From Gammaproteobacteria bacterium (GTDB lineage Bacteria; Pseudomonadota; Gammaproteobacteria; HTCC5015): DNA of 20,663 nucleotides. The stretch covers positions 1 to 20,663 of the forward strand of contig JAHDBX010000002.1 of assembly GCA_020630145.1 (NCBI GenBank). The letters run 5' to 3'. Each line of letters opens with the position of its first letter. Position 1 is the stretch's first letter. Under the pieces are notes generated by a model, which saw only the letters and a program-made list of their open reading frames with translations, had not been told where the DNA came from and did not search any database. Shown piece after piece: positions 7,757 through 15,035 of the stretch. Position numbers and translations under genes: made by a program.

Positions 7757-8212
7757 ATGATTAAAACAAAATCTCTGGCTTTTATTAGCTTTTTACTTCT
7801 ATCAATCTTTGCGGTTAATGCACATGCTCAGCTAAGTGATACCGACAAGCAATATATTGCTGACTTAAAGAAAGGTGACTTAAGGCTACTCAAACGTACA
7901 GCAAAGCTAATAATTAATGCGCCGGTTAGAACACCTGAAGTATTAGATGTGGTTACAGAAATTTTATTACAAGGCTCTGGCGACTTAACCAAGGCTAGAG
8001 TTTCAACCTTTACTTACCTTGCCAGAGCGCTTGGTGAATCTAAAAATGGGCGCTATTACACAGCCTTAGTTAGTGTTGAAAAAACATCGAATAGTAAGCA
8101 TGTACGTAAATGGGCAAAAAAAGCTCGTAGAATGATAGGAAAAAGCAATGGCAACAGCACAGCGCAGTACACTAAAGGCTCAGTGCAACTAACAACAAAA
8201 ACATACCTGTAA
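7757..8212 (+). CDS. Small secreted helical protein of unknown function
   Basis: A 151-residue protein with a clear signal peptide: Lys-rich start, hydrophobic core (about residues 7-20) and a likely cleavage AHA/Q near 24-25. The mature part is predicted helical and rich in Lys and Arg, with short alternating helices around KGDLRLLKRTAKLI and VLDVVTEILL that recall a HEAT-like repeat. I do not recognise a named family. It lies 56 bases after the ketoreductase gene behind a strong promoter, with AAGGAA eight bases before the ATG, and ends just before a strong terminator. The position suggests a periplasmic accessory to pigment export or outer membrane attachment, but that is guilt by association. 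Confidence 0.75.
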   Translation: MIKTKSLAFISFLLLSIFAVNAHAQLSDTDKQYIADLKKGDLRLLKRTAKLIINAPVRTPEVLDVVTEILLQGSGDLTKARVSTFTYLARALGESKNGRYYTALVSVEKTSNSKHVRKWAKKARRMIGKSNGNSTAQYTKGSVQLTTKTYL

Positions 8213-8240
8213 AAACAAAGTAGGTATCTAGTATTTATTA

Positions 8241-8264
8241 AAGCAGGCTTATGCCTGCTTTTTT
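8241..8264. terminator. Rho-independent terminator at the convergent gene junction
   Basis: AAGCAGGC (8241-8248) and GCCTGCTT (8253-8260) form a perfect 8-bp stem with a 4-base loop, followed by a run of six T (8259-8264) on the plus strand. It ends the rightward transcript after the 151-aa gene. On the minus strand it lies five bases beyond the ketosynthase stop codon, and a shorter T-rich tail follows there (complement of about 8237-8243), so it may serve both directions. Confidence 0.85.
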
Positions 8265-8269
8265 ATTGC

Positions 8270-9511
8270 TCATTCAGCATCAAAACGTTTGAATAATAAT
8301 GATGTATTCACACCACCGAATGCAAAATTATTACTCATTATTATATTAGCATCCATATTACGACCATCACCTGTAATATAATCTAACTCTGCACAACGTG
8401 AATCAAGTTTCTCTAAATTCAAGGTGGGCGCAAACCATTTGTCATGCATCATCATGATCGTTGCCCATGCTTCAAACGCTCCACACGCACCTAAGGTGTG
8501 ACCGGTATAACTCTTTAACGCGCTAATGGGCTTTTTACCCAAAACTTCATATGTTGCCTGTGACTCAGCAATATCACCATGCTCAGTTGCCGTACCATGT
8601 GCACTAATATAGTCAACCTGATCAGCAGCTATATCAGCATCATCTAAAGCACCTTGTATCACTTTTGCCATTGTTGCCTGATTAGGACGCACTAAATGCG
8701 TGCCATCCGTGTTAGTTGCAAAACCAATAACCTCGGCGAGTATATTTGCACCACGCGCTAGTGCAGAATCATAATTCTCTAATATTAAGGTACAAGCGCC
8801 TTCGCCCAGAACCAAGCCATCTCTGTCTTGGTCAAAAGGTCTTGGCGACGTTGTCGGCGCATCATTGGTTTTACTAGCGGCAAGAATCGTATCAAATACA
8901 GCAGCTTGTGTTGGGCATAGCTCTTCAGCACCACCTGCTATCATTATTTTTTGTTGACCATGACGAATTGCCTCGTAGGCATAACCTATACCCTGACTAC
9001 CCGCCGTGCAAGCTGTCGAAGTGGTATACATACGGCCTTGTGTACCAAAGTAAACACTAATATTAACTGCCGCAGTATGGCTCATCATACGCAAGTAGGT
9101 GGTACTTTTTAAACGGCCCATTTTTTTATTTTCAAGCAGCTCAAAAAATTCTAATGCCGCTTCGCTACTACCCGTTGACGAGCCATAGGCAATACCAATG
9201 TCACCCGATTTAAGCATATCATCACCAAGCAAATTAGCATCACTTAATGCAAACTCTGTTGCTAACACCGCCATTTGTGCCACTCGGCCCATACTGCGTT
9301 TCTTTTTAGCAGTGTAATGCTTAGGTAAAGCAAAGTCATTCACCGGTGCAGCAAGACGCGTGTTCATTTCCGTATACTGGTCCCAATCCTGCATATATTG
9401 CACAGCACTACGTTTAGCCTGCAATGCGGCTTTAACATTTTGCCAATCATTACCGAGTGCGGAAACATTACCAACACCTGTTATAACAACTCTATTCACT
9501 TTGTTATTCAT
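8270..9511 (-). CDS. Beta-ketoacyl-ACP synthase (second KS, ApeR-like)
   Basis: A 413-residue thiolase-fold condensing enzyme of the FabF type. The catalytic triad is complete: Cys168 in TTSTACTAGSQ, His305 in SAHGTATE and His338 in KSYTGHTLG. The C-terminal NNFAFGGVNTS block is normal. It is the last gene of the nine-gene leftward run, four bases after the dehydratase stop, so it is probably translationally coupled. Aryl polyene clusters usually have a KS/chain-length-factor pair plus a third, homodimeric KS. This one fits the third role (thought to help in early or fatty-acid-like condensations), while the gene at 15036-16214 fits the paired KS. The role split is inferred from gene order and length. 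Confidence 0.92.
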   Translation of the reverse strand: MNNKVNRVVITGVGNVSALGNDWQNVKAALQAKRSAVQYMQDWDQYTEMNTRLAAPVNDFALPKHYTAKKKRSMGRVAQMAVLATEFALSDANLLGDDMLKSGDIGIAYGSSTGSSEAALEFFELLENKKMGRLKSTTYLRMMSHTAAVNISVYFGTQGRMYTTSTACTAGSQGIGYAYEAIRHGQQKIMIAGGAEELCPTQAAVFDTILAASKTNDAPTTSPRPFDQDRDGLVLGEGACTLILENYDSALARGANILAEVIGFATNTDGTHLVRPNQATMAKVIQGALDDADIAADQVDYISAHGTATEHGDIAESQATYEVLGKKPISALKSYTGHTLGACGAFEAWATIMMMHDKWFAPTLNLEKLDSRCAELDYITGDGRNMDANIIMSNNFAFGGVNTSLLFKRFDAE

Positions 9512-9515
9512 AAAA

Positions 9516-9962
9516 TTACATTTGCTTTCGTAGTACGGATAATGAGGCGCTCGCTACAATATTTGTATCGCCTTGATAGTTAATCGTACATGCGAAGGTG
9601 GCCAAATCTTCACCCACTTTATTTTCTTCTATGCACTTTACTTCTAATACCTTGTCAGACAAAAAATAGTCGGTTTCAACTTGATATTTTCTTGTCCCTA
9701 ATAAAAAACCTAAGTGCGGTTTAATCACACCTTCGCGCAACAAATAGCCGCCTATTAATGCAGCTGTTTGCCCCATATATTCTAAGCCCACCCAAGCAGG
9801 CACCGCTTGTCTTTCATCATTGTAAAAAGAGGCTAATGAATCAATATAGACAAAAGCTGATGAAGATGTTTCTTCAATATGGCCTATTTTATTAATTAAC
9901 AGCATCGGCTCTCGATGCGGGATTAAATCTTTAATCTCTTGATCATAACGATCTTTACACAT
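9516..9962 (-). CDS. 3-hydroxyacyl-ACP dehydratase, hot-dog type (ApeP-like)
   Basis: A 148-residue hot-dog protein. LIPHREPMLLI (His16) at the N-terminus and PAWVGLEYMGQTAAL (Glu61, within 55-69) are hallmark blocks of the ApeP-type dehydratases, which pair with a FabZ-like partner to form a heteromeric dehydratase (family knowledge). An extended reading frame begins at 10058, but I place the start at the ATG 9960-9962. That gives the family length, and the start overlaps the acyltransferase stop in an ATGTGTAA arrangement, implying translational coupling. The extra 32 residues upstream match nothing and lie within the neighbouring gene. It should remove water from the hydroxyacyl-ACP to build the polyene. 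Confidence 0.9.
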   Translation of the reverse strand: MCKDRYDQEIKDLIPHREPMLLINKIGHIEETSSSAFVYIDSLASFYNDERQAVPAWVGLEYMGQTAALIGGYLLREGVIKPHLGFLLGTRKYQVETDYFLSDKVLEVKCIEENKVGEDLATFACTINYQGDTNIVASASLSVLRKQM

Positions 9963-10950
9963 GACGAATACTCTTTTTACTATTTTGTGGTAACGACCAA
10001 AACTCGTAGAAATTAAACCATTGGTAAGGCGCGAGTAAAGAGTGTCTTTGCAACTCATTAATAAAAGTCTGCGCGTATTCTTGTATTTTTTCTATTCTAT
10101 CGCTGCGATTAAAATGGACTTTGTCAGCCAGCTTATAGATAGAAAAATACACTTTATCAGCAGCAAGGTCTGGACGCCTATAAGCAAACATGAGTTTAAC
10201 CGGGCAAGCTAAAGCTTTAGCCAGTATGTAAGCACCAATAGGTAGGGGTGCTTTTTTACCTAAAAAACTGACTTCCACCGTGTGCTGCAAACCCGCTAGC
10301 GGAATTCTATCACCCGCTATAAATACCCATTCACCTCTATCTGTTTTGTCTTTTAACAACAGCATAGTTTGCACATCAAACTCATCGACTTGATAAATAT
10401 TTAATCGCGAATCAGGGTTTAGCTTTTTCATCATATTTACAAAATTGGCTGAATGCTTATCATGCACAAGTATATTAATTACCTTGTCTCTATATCGCTG
10501 CATAAAACCACGAGCGAATTCTAAATTACCGAAATGGCTGCCAATCACAAGTTGGCCGCGTTTATCTGACATAATGTCTTCGACTAATGTCTGATCTTCA
10601 ATAATAAAGTCATCTTCCTTTACATCATCTACCCAAGCCAATAGCTTATCTAATATCGTTTCTGCAAAGTGCTTAAAGTGAATAATAGAATGCTGTAAAC
10701 CGGGCTGTTTTTCCCATTGCTCGGGTTGGCTAGTATAATTTGCGAGCAAGTAATCTTTCGACGCTTGCCGTGCTGCAGGCCGACATAAAACGAAGTAAAG
10801 CGATACAGGATAAACGATGATCGAAAATATTTTTCGACCAAATATTCTATACACAAACAACATAAACTGCATGCCATACAAAGTACCTGCTTCTTTAAAA
10901 GAAGCCCAATGTTCAACATCTACAGTTTGCAATACTGATTTGTCTTGCAT
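9955..10950 (-). CDS. HtrB/LpxL-like acyltransferase (COG4261 type), stand-alone half of ApeJ-type enzyme
   Basis: A 331-residue LPLAT-superfamily protein. The HX4E motif typical of lipid A late acyltransferases is HFGNLE (His139, Glu144). A hydrophobic stretch at about 27-56 is a likely membrane anchor. GDRIPLAG (about residues 218-225) and the later region match the acyltransferase part of the glycosyltransferase-acyltransferase fusion usually found in aryl polyene clusters. Here that fusion is two genes: the glycosyltransferase stop and this ATG share one base (TAATG). The C-terminus overlaps the next dehydratase gene by eight bases. It is inferred to transfer an acyl chain, possibly the polyene, onto a glycosylated or lipid acceptor at the inner membrane. 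Confidence 0.85.
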   Translation of the reverse strand: MQDKSVLQTVDVEHWASFKEAGTLYGMQFMLFVYRIFGRKIFSIIVYPVSLYFVLCRPAARQASKDYLLANYTSQPEQWEKQPGLQHSIIHFKHFAETILDKLLAWVDDVKEDDFIIEDQTLVEDIMSDKRGQLVIGSHFGNLEFARGFMQRYRDKVINILVHDKHSANFVNMMKKLNPDSRLNIYQVDEFDVQTMLLLKDKTDRGEWVFIAGDRIPLAGLQHTVEVSFLGKKAPLPIGAYILAKALACPVKLMFAYRRPDLAADKVYFSIYKLADKVHFNRSDRIEKIQEYAQTFINELQRHSLLAPYQWFNFYEFWSLPQNSKKSIRHV

Positions 10951-11705
10951 TAATGGCCCTTATCTATCCACTGCTTGAAACGTTGCATCAACAGCTTGGG
11001 TAAACGGATAACCATGCCAGCCAATAAACGAATATGTAATTTAATTAATAACACGTTGTCACGTAAATAATGAAAATGCGATACGCTATCTTCAGGGTAA
11101 ATGACTTTCGTAGGAATAAAATGCAGCGGTATTTCCTCCCAAACAGCCTTAACTAACATATCCGTATCGAAGTCCATATGTACACCAATATAGTGTTTAT
11201 CAATAATGTTTTCTATGGACTGTAATGGATACACCCTAAAACCACACAAGCTATCTTTTATTTGCACTGACCATGTTTCAAGCGCCACCCATATATCCGT
11301 AACACGACGGCCATAAACTCGTATCTTCGGTGCATCATCTTCAAAATAGGGCTTGCCGGATACAATCGTTGAGGGGTGTTGCTGGCTATAATCAATAAAG
11401 GCTTTTACATCGTTTATATCATGCTGACCATCTGCATCAATTTGTATGATGTGCGTAAAACCTAATGTACGCGCATGATAAGCACCAGTAAATACTGCAG
11501 CACCTTTGCCGCGATTATGCGCATGCTCTAGGACTGTTGCATCATTATCCTGATCCAATAAAGCAGCAAGTGCAGCAAAACTGTCTTCTGTACTGCCATC
11601 ATCTACAACAATATAAGGCAGCTTTGCCGTCTTTAATATAGGCAAAAACTCAGCGAAGGCCTTATCGTGATTGTAGTGAGGAATAACGAAACAGTACTTC
11701 ATCAT
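10950..11705 (-). CDS. Family 2 glycosyltransferase
   Basis: A 251-residue GT-A fold transferase. VVDDGST (33-39) holds the nucleotide-binding acid, NRGKGAA (64-70) follows, and QIDADGQHD (88-96) supplies the metal-binding DxD element. The C-terminal part is partly hydrophobic or amphipathic, suggesting membrane association, but there is no long multi-span domain. The gene starts two bases after the FabZ-like dehydratase stop and overlaps the HtrB-like acyltransferase start by one base, so the two products are made together. In E. coli-type aryl polyene clusters the corresponding domains are one polypeptide (as I recall ApeJ). The donor sugar and acceptor are unknown; a role in building the glycolipid anchor of the pigment is likely. 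Confidence 0.87.
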   Translation of the reverse strand: MMKYCFVIPHYNHDKAFAEFLPILKTAKLPYIVVDDGSTEDSFAALAALLDQDNDATVLEHAHNRGKGAAVFTGAYHARTLGFTHIIQIDADGQHDINDVKAFIDYSQQHPSTIVSGKPYFEDDAPKIRVYGRRVTDIWVALETWSVQIKDSLCGFRVYPLQSIENIIDKHYIGVHMDFDTDMLVKAVWEEIPLHFIPTKVIYPEDSVSHFHYLRDNVLLIKLHIRLLAGMVIRLPKLLMQRFKQWIDKGH

Positions 11706-11706
11706 A

Positions 11707-12081
11707 TTAGAACTGTAAGATCGCCGAAGAAAAGGTATCGTCTACGTTTTTATAGGTAAACTTTACTTGTTGCTTGTCTTCCTTATATTCTAAAACTAAC
11801 TCTAACTTCGTATTGGGTAAGACCATAGATTTATATTTGAGGTTATTAATACCTCGAAAATTATTCAGTTGTTCAAACAATAACTGACTAAACTTACCCG
11901 CCCAGTCTACTTGCACAACGCCCGGTAAAACCGGTTGTTCTGGGTAATGGCCTTTAAACCAAGATAAGTTTTCTGGCACAAACAAACTCAGTTCTATCGT
12001 TTTATCATCTTGTTGAATAGCCAGAATATCTGGACTTCCTTCGCTATCTAACTTTTGTTGTAATGCTTCTACGGTTAACAC
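11707..12081 (-). CDS. FabZ-like hot-dog dehydratase (ApeI-like)
   Basis: A 124-residue hot-dog protein with WFKGHYPEQPVLPGVVQ (41-57), in which His45 is the expected catalytic residue of the FabZ/FabA family. The start is GTG at 12079-12081, because the neighbouring ATG is out of frame and stops at once. A GAG ribosome site seven bases upstream overlaps the stop of the membrane-protein gene. It should act with the ApeP-like dehydratase at 9516-9962; in characterised aryl polyene systems the two form a heterodimer (recalled knowledge). Here the two dehydratase genes are separated by the glycosyltransferase and acyltransferase genes. Product length is short but normal for this group. Confidence 0.88.
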   Translation of the reverse strand: MLTVEALQQKLDSEGSPDILAIQQDDKTIELSLFVPENLSWFKGHYPEQPVLPGVVQVDWAGKFSQLLFEQLNNFRGINNLKYKSMVLPNTKLELVLEYKEDKQQVKFTYKNVDDTFSSAILQF

Positions 12082-12088
12082 ATTTATC

Positions 12089-12655
12089 TCAACTTATTTC
12101 TTTATGCTTGCGCTGGTAAAAACCACGGTAAATAATTTCTATACCCGCAAAGCTTAATAATATGGCATATGAAATCAAACCATTATATAAAACCCATGCT
12201 TCGGCCGACATACAACACGCTGTATAGGCGGCCACACACATATTGGCTAATAACAAGCCACACCATATCTGTGTTAAACCGCGCATGTATTTTTTACCCT
12301 GTTCACTAGGGTCTTCGCCTGCCATACGTGCAAAGCGCTCTATCAAAGGCATATTGTATAAAGACAAACCAAACAACAAAGCCATACCTAAGCTCATAAG
12401 CACGGGATAATAATTTAATAAATGTGAGCTATTAAAATAGGCTATAAGTAAGCAATATAAGGTTACAACAACAAATAATACGATTTGTCCTTTTTGCTTA
12501 TACTTTTTACCAAGCACAAATTTTATTGCCGTTAACGTAAATAGCAAGGCTGCCAAGGCACTAGGTGCATAACTCTTCAAACCCATATAGACAATAATGG
12601 GATAAATAATTAATATTGCTGCAATCAGTATAGAAATCAGTTTTTTATTAAACAT
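12089..12655 (-). CDS. COG4648-type polytopic membrane protein
   Basis: A 188-residue protein with about six hydrophobic segments (roughly 6-24, 33-49, 57-75, 80-100, 131-148 and 153-177). A conserved soluble loop holds MPLIERFARMAGEDP and the following MRGLTQIWCGLL, a block I associate with the uncharacterised membrane protein found in nearly all aryl polyene clusters (ApeG-like position). No catalytic motif is evident. It lies three bases after the halogenase-like gene and seven before the FabZ-like dehydratase. It may help assemble or hold the biosynthetic complex at the inner membrane, or pass the product to the exporter; neither is shown by the sequence. Confidence 0.8.
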   Translation of the reverse strand: MFNKKLISILIAAILIIYPIIVYMGLKSYAPSALAALLFTLTAIKFVLGKKYKQKGQIVLFVVVTLYCLLIAYFNSSHLLNYYPVLMSLGMALLFGLSLYNMPLIERFARMAGEDPSEQGKKYMRGLTQIWCGLLLANMCVAAYTACCMSAEAWVLYNGLISYAILLSFAGIEIIYRGFYQRKHKEIS

Positions 12656-12658
12656 GTA

Positions 12659-14233
12659 TTATGCCAATACACACTGTCTATAATTACCTAGTACTTCTTT
12701 TTCTACTGCGCTTATTTCTTCTGAAGGATTATCACCGAGCATATCTATTAATGATGTAGACATTTTCTCCATCATTGCGACGTTTTCTTTTAATGCATCG
12801 GCAACACTAATAGAGTCATCTGACTTAAGTAATTCAATGAAGTGCGATAAACATGGAATAGGGTATTGATCTAAAAACAAACCTTTTGCTGGCAAGACTG
12901 CTCTTTTTTCGGCACGTTTTATCAATTGTTTTTGTACGCTATCATTTAAGTCCTGCGCTTCTAATAACAAAGGGTTAAGTGAGCGCATTAAATCAATATC
13001 TGTAATGGTGTCTTTGAAAAACAATAAGGACAATACACCCCAATAATAAGCGTAATCCCACAATAGCTTTACAGACATCATTCTTCTATCACCAAAACCG
13101 CCGTACTGATGGGTATATAAGGAAAGCGTATTTTCAAAGAAAGAGTTGTAGAACATATGGAATACAGCGCTATCCAAACGAATATCGTTGCCATCCATAT
13201 CACGCTTTACTAGATGTGTAATAAATGTATTATTAAAAGCAATAAAATCACTACCCGGTGCATAAAAAGGGTCGGTAAATGCACCGGCTTCACCTGTTAA
13301 ACCCCAGCCCTCATCAGAGAACATTTTTTTACAGCCGTAAGAATAATCTTGTACGACATTAAAGTCTAATAGCTCGGCGCCTTCTATTGCTTTAGCACAA
13401 TGTGGTTGATTCTTTTCAAGCCATGCTAGCGTATCATCGAAGCTTTCTATTTGGCTATCAGCAAAGGCCTTATTATCCATTACCATGCCAATACTGGTTG
13501 CGCCAGAACCGAGTGGAATAATCCACAACCAATAACCCGCGCCCATTAAATGATTGGTACTGAGCCAACGTTTGCCCTGGTCTTTTAAGCGACTTTGCCA
13601 GTCTGCATTGTCACTCCATTCATCGATAGTAATACGTTTATTAATGCGAAAGAAAACCGCATTGCCTTTATGATCATTAAGTTTTTTTAAGCCAAGCTTT
13701 TTCTTTACTAATTCTTGCCGACCTGCTGCATCAATAAACCAACGACTTTCCAAGCGCTCTTCACCTGCTGCTGAATTAACCGTAATAGCTTGTTGCTTAT
13801 TGCCCAACTGTACATCTTCGGTTGTCGCACCATCAATAATTACAACACCTTGTGCTTTTAACTCATCGCATAAATGATTTTCTATGACACCACGCTCTAT
13901 TTGGTAAGTGGGTACACCGAACAATTCACTTACGCCCAATTCATCTTGTTGAGAATAGTCGCTTTGTGGCTCACCAAAGAAACAGCGTAGACCATGCTTC
14001 TGCAAGTGGTGTTGATTAAAGTGCTCCTGCATACCTAAGACATGCGTAAAATAATGCGAGCCAATCTCTACTGTAGACTCACCAACTTTCGCGGTTGTTT
14101 TAGGCACAGGGAAAGTATTGCGCTCAATAATGGTAATACCCAAATCAGGCATATCTTGTCGCAACTGTTTAGCCAAACTTAAACCGGCGAGGCCGCCACC
14201 AGCAATAATCACATCGGTTTTTTGTACAGACAT
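12659..14233 (-). CDS. FAD-dependent halogenase-like oxidoreductase
   Basis: A 524-residue flavoprotein related to tryptophan and phenol halogenases. The FAD-binding motif is AGGGLAG (11-17), KVGEST is at 49-54, Lys79 (in LQKHG) lies where halogenases carry the chloramine-forming lysine, and the diagnostic WxWxIP motif is WLWIIP (235-240). The third family motif is altered: GEAGAFTDPFYAPGSD (314-329) has APGS where halogenases such as PltA have SSGV near the halide site (comparison from memory). No signal peptide; cytosolic. It lies one base after the chain-length-factor gene and three before the COG4648 gene, inside the PKS operon. Xanthomonadins and some flexirubins are halogenated, which supports a halogenase role, but a hydroxylase or desaturase is possible. 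Reduced FAD would have to come from a separate reductase; none is in the window. Confidence 0.85.
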   Translation of the reverse strand: MSVQKTDVIIAGGGLAGLSLAKQLRQDMPDLGITIIERNTFPVPKTTAKVGESTVEIGSHYFTHVLGMQEHFNQHHLQKHGLRCFFGEPQSDYSQQDELGVSELFGVPTYQIERGVIENHLCDELKAQGVVIIDGATTEDVQLGNKQQAITVNSAAGEERLESRWFIDAAGRQELVKKKLGLKKLNDHKGNAVFFRINKRITIDEWSDNADWQSRLKDQGKRWLSTNHLMGAGYWLWIIPLGSGATSIGMVMDNKAFADSQIESFDDTLAWLEKNQPHCAKAIEGAELLDFNVVQDYSYGCKKMFSDEGWGLTGEAGAFTDPFYAPGSDFIAFNNTFITHLVKRDMDGNDIRLDSAVFHMFYNSFFENTLSLYTHQYGGFGDRRMMSVKLLWDYAYYWGVLSLLFFKDTITDIDLMRSLNPLLLEAQDLNDSVQKQLIKRAEKRAVLPAKGLFLDQYPIPCLSHFIELLKSDDSISVADALKENVAMMEKMSTSLIDMLGDNPSEEISAVEKEVLGNYRQCVLA

Positions 14234-14234
14234 G

Positions 14235-15035
14235 TTAACTCACTAATAATTGTAAAGATGTTGCAGCACTTAAGGGTATAGTCAGTGCGCTTTTATCCTT
14301 ATTGATAATATGCTTAAGAATAGGCAATACTTTAGCAACGGGATTTTCATTGTAAGCATTATCTAATACATCGTAATGGCTACTAAAAACTGGCCATGCG
14401 GTTGTTTCTTGTAAAACGTTTGCTTCAAGTGTTAGGCCTTCATATGTGCTATCACTCGGCGCAATAATCATAGAAAAAGCAAACGGCGTTTCATTCTTTA
14501 ACAAGCTTTTTAATACGGCCGATACAGGTGCATCGAAAAATGTTAGCAGTACCGGCACACCTTCTGCAATGCATTGCGTTATGCCTTCCAACAAGGTTAG
14601 TGAGACAGACTCATTATAAGCCGCAACCGAATTAGCTGACTTCATACATGAAGTACTAATTGTCCAGTAACCGGCGGCGGCATTGTGCACGGAGTTATGA
14701 AACTTCGTTGGCGACAATTGCTTATCTTCACCCGCCAATACTTTGCACATATAATCGGTTAATTGTGTATCACCCAAACCTGATACAAATACACAGCTTA
14801 ATTCTTTTGGATCAATACCCGCATTTTGTGTGGCCTGCCACGATGACTCAACAGCAAGCTTAACGGGCAGCGGTGCACGACGGCGTTCATTTGCAGGAAT
14901 AATTTCTGGCTTTGGCGAAACAGGCATTGATTCGTTATGCCCTTTGCCTTGTAAAATATTTTGTAGGTCTTGCCAGTTCTCAAAACCTTTACCCCAAGCA
15001 CCATAGGCAAGCAGCTTGCATGCTAATGTCGTCAT
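14235..15035 (-). CDS. Ketosynthase-like chain length factor (ApeC-like)
   Basis: A 266-residue protein with only the N-terminal half of a ketosynthase fold. The block SPTKFHNSVHNAAAGYW (108-124) is the hallmark of the beta-ketoacyl synthase-like N-terminal domain family; the catalytic Cys-His-His set is missing. In aryl polyene systems such a protein forms a heterodimer with the active KS and controls chain length. Its ATG directly follows the KS stop codon (TAAATG), matching the need for equal amounts of both subunits, and it ends one base before the halogenase-like gene. The length is normal for this family, so it is not a truncated pseudogene. Confidence 0.9.
   Translation of the reverse strand: MTTLACKLLAYGAWGKGFENWQDLQNILQGKGHNESMPVSPKPEIIPANERRRAPLPVKLAVESSWQATQNAGIDPKELSCVFVSGLGDTQLTDYMCKVLAGEDKQLSPTKFHNSVHNAAAGYWTISTSCMKSANSVAAYNESVSLTLLEGITQCIAEGVPVLLTFFDAPVSAVLKSLLKNETPFAFSMIIAPSDSTYEGLTLEANVLQETTAWPVFSSHYDVLDNAYNENPVAKVLPILKHIINKDKSALTIPLSAATSLQLLVS

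Noticed and set aside
9963..10058. Longer N-terminus for the ApeP-like dehydratase (start at 10058)
   Set aside because: The extra 32 residues lie within the acyltransferase gene, do not resemble the family, and the ATG at 9962 forms a typical coupled overlap with the acyltransferase stop.
14235..15035. Chain length factor as a truncated ketosynthase pseudogene
   Set aside because: Its length and SPTKFHNSVHN block match the KS-like N-terminal domain family that naturally lacks the C-terminal half and catalytic residues.
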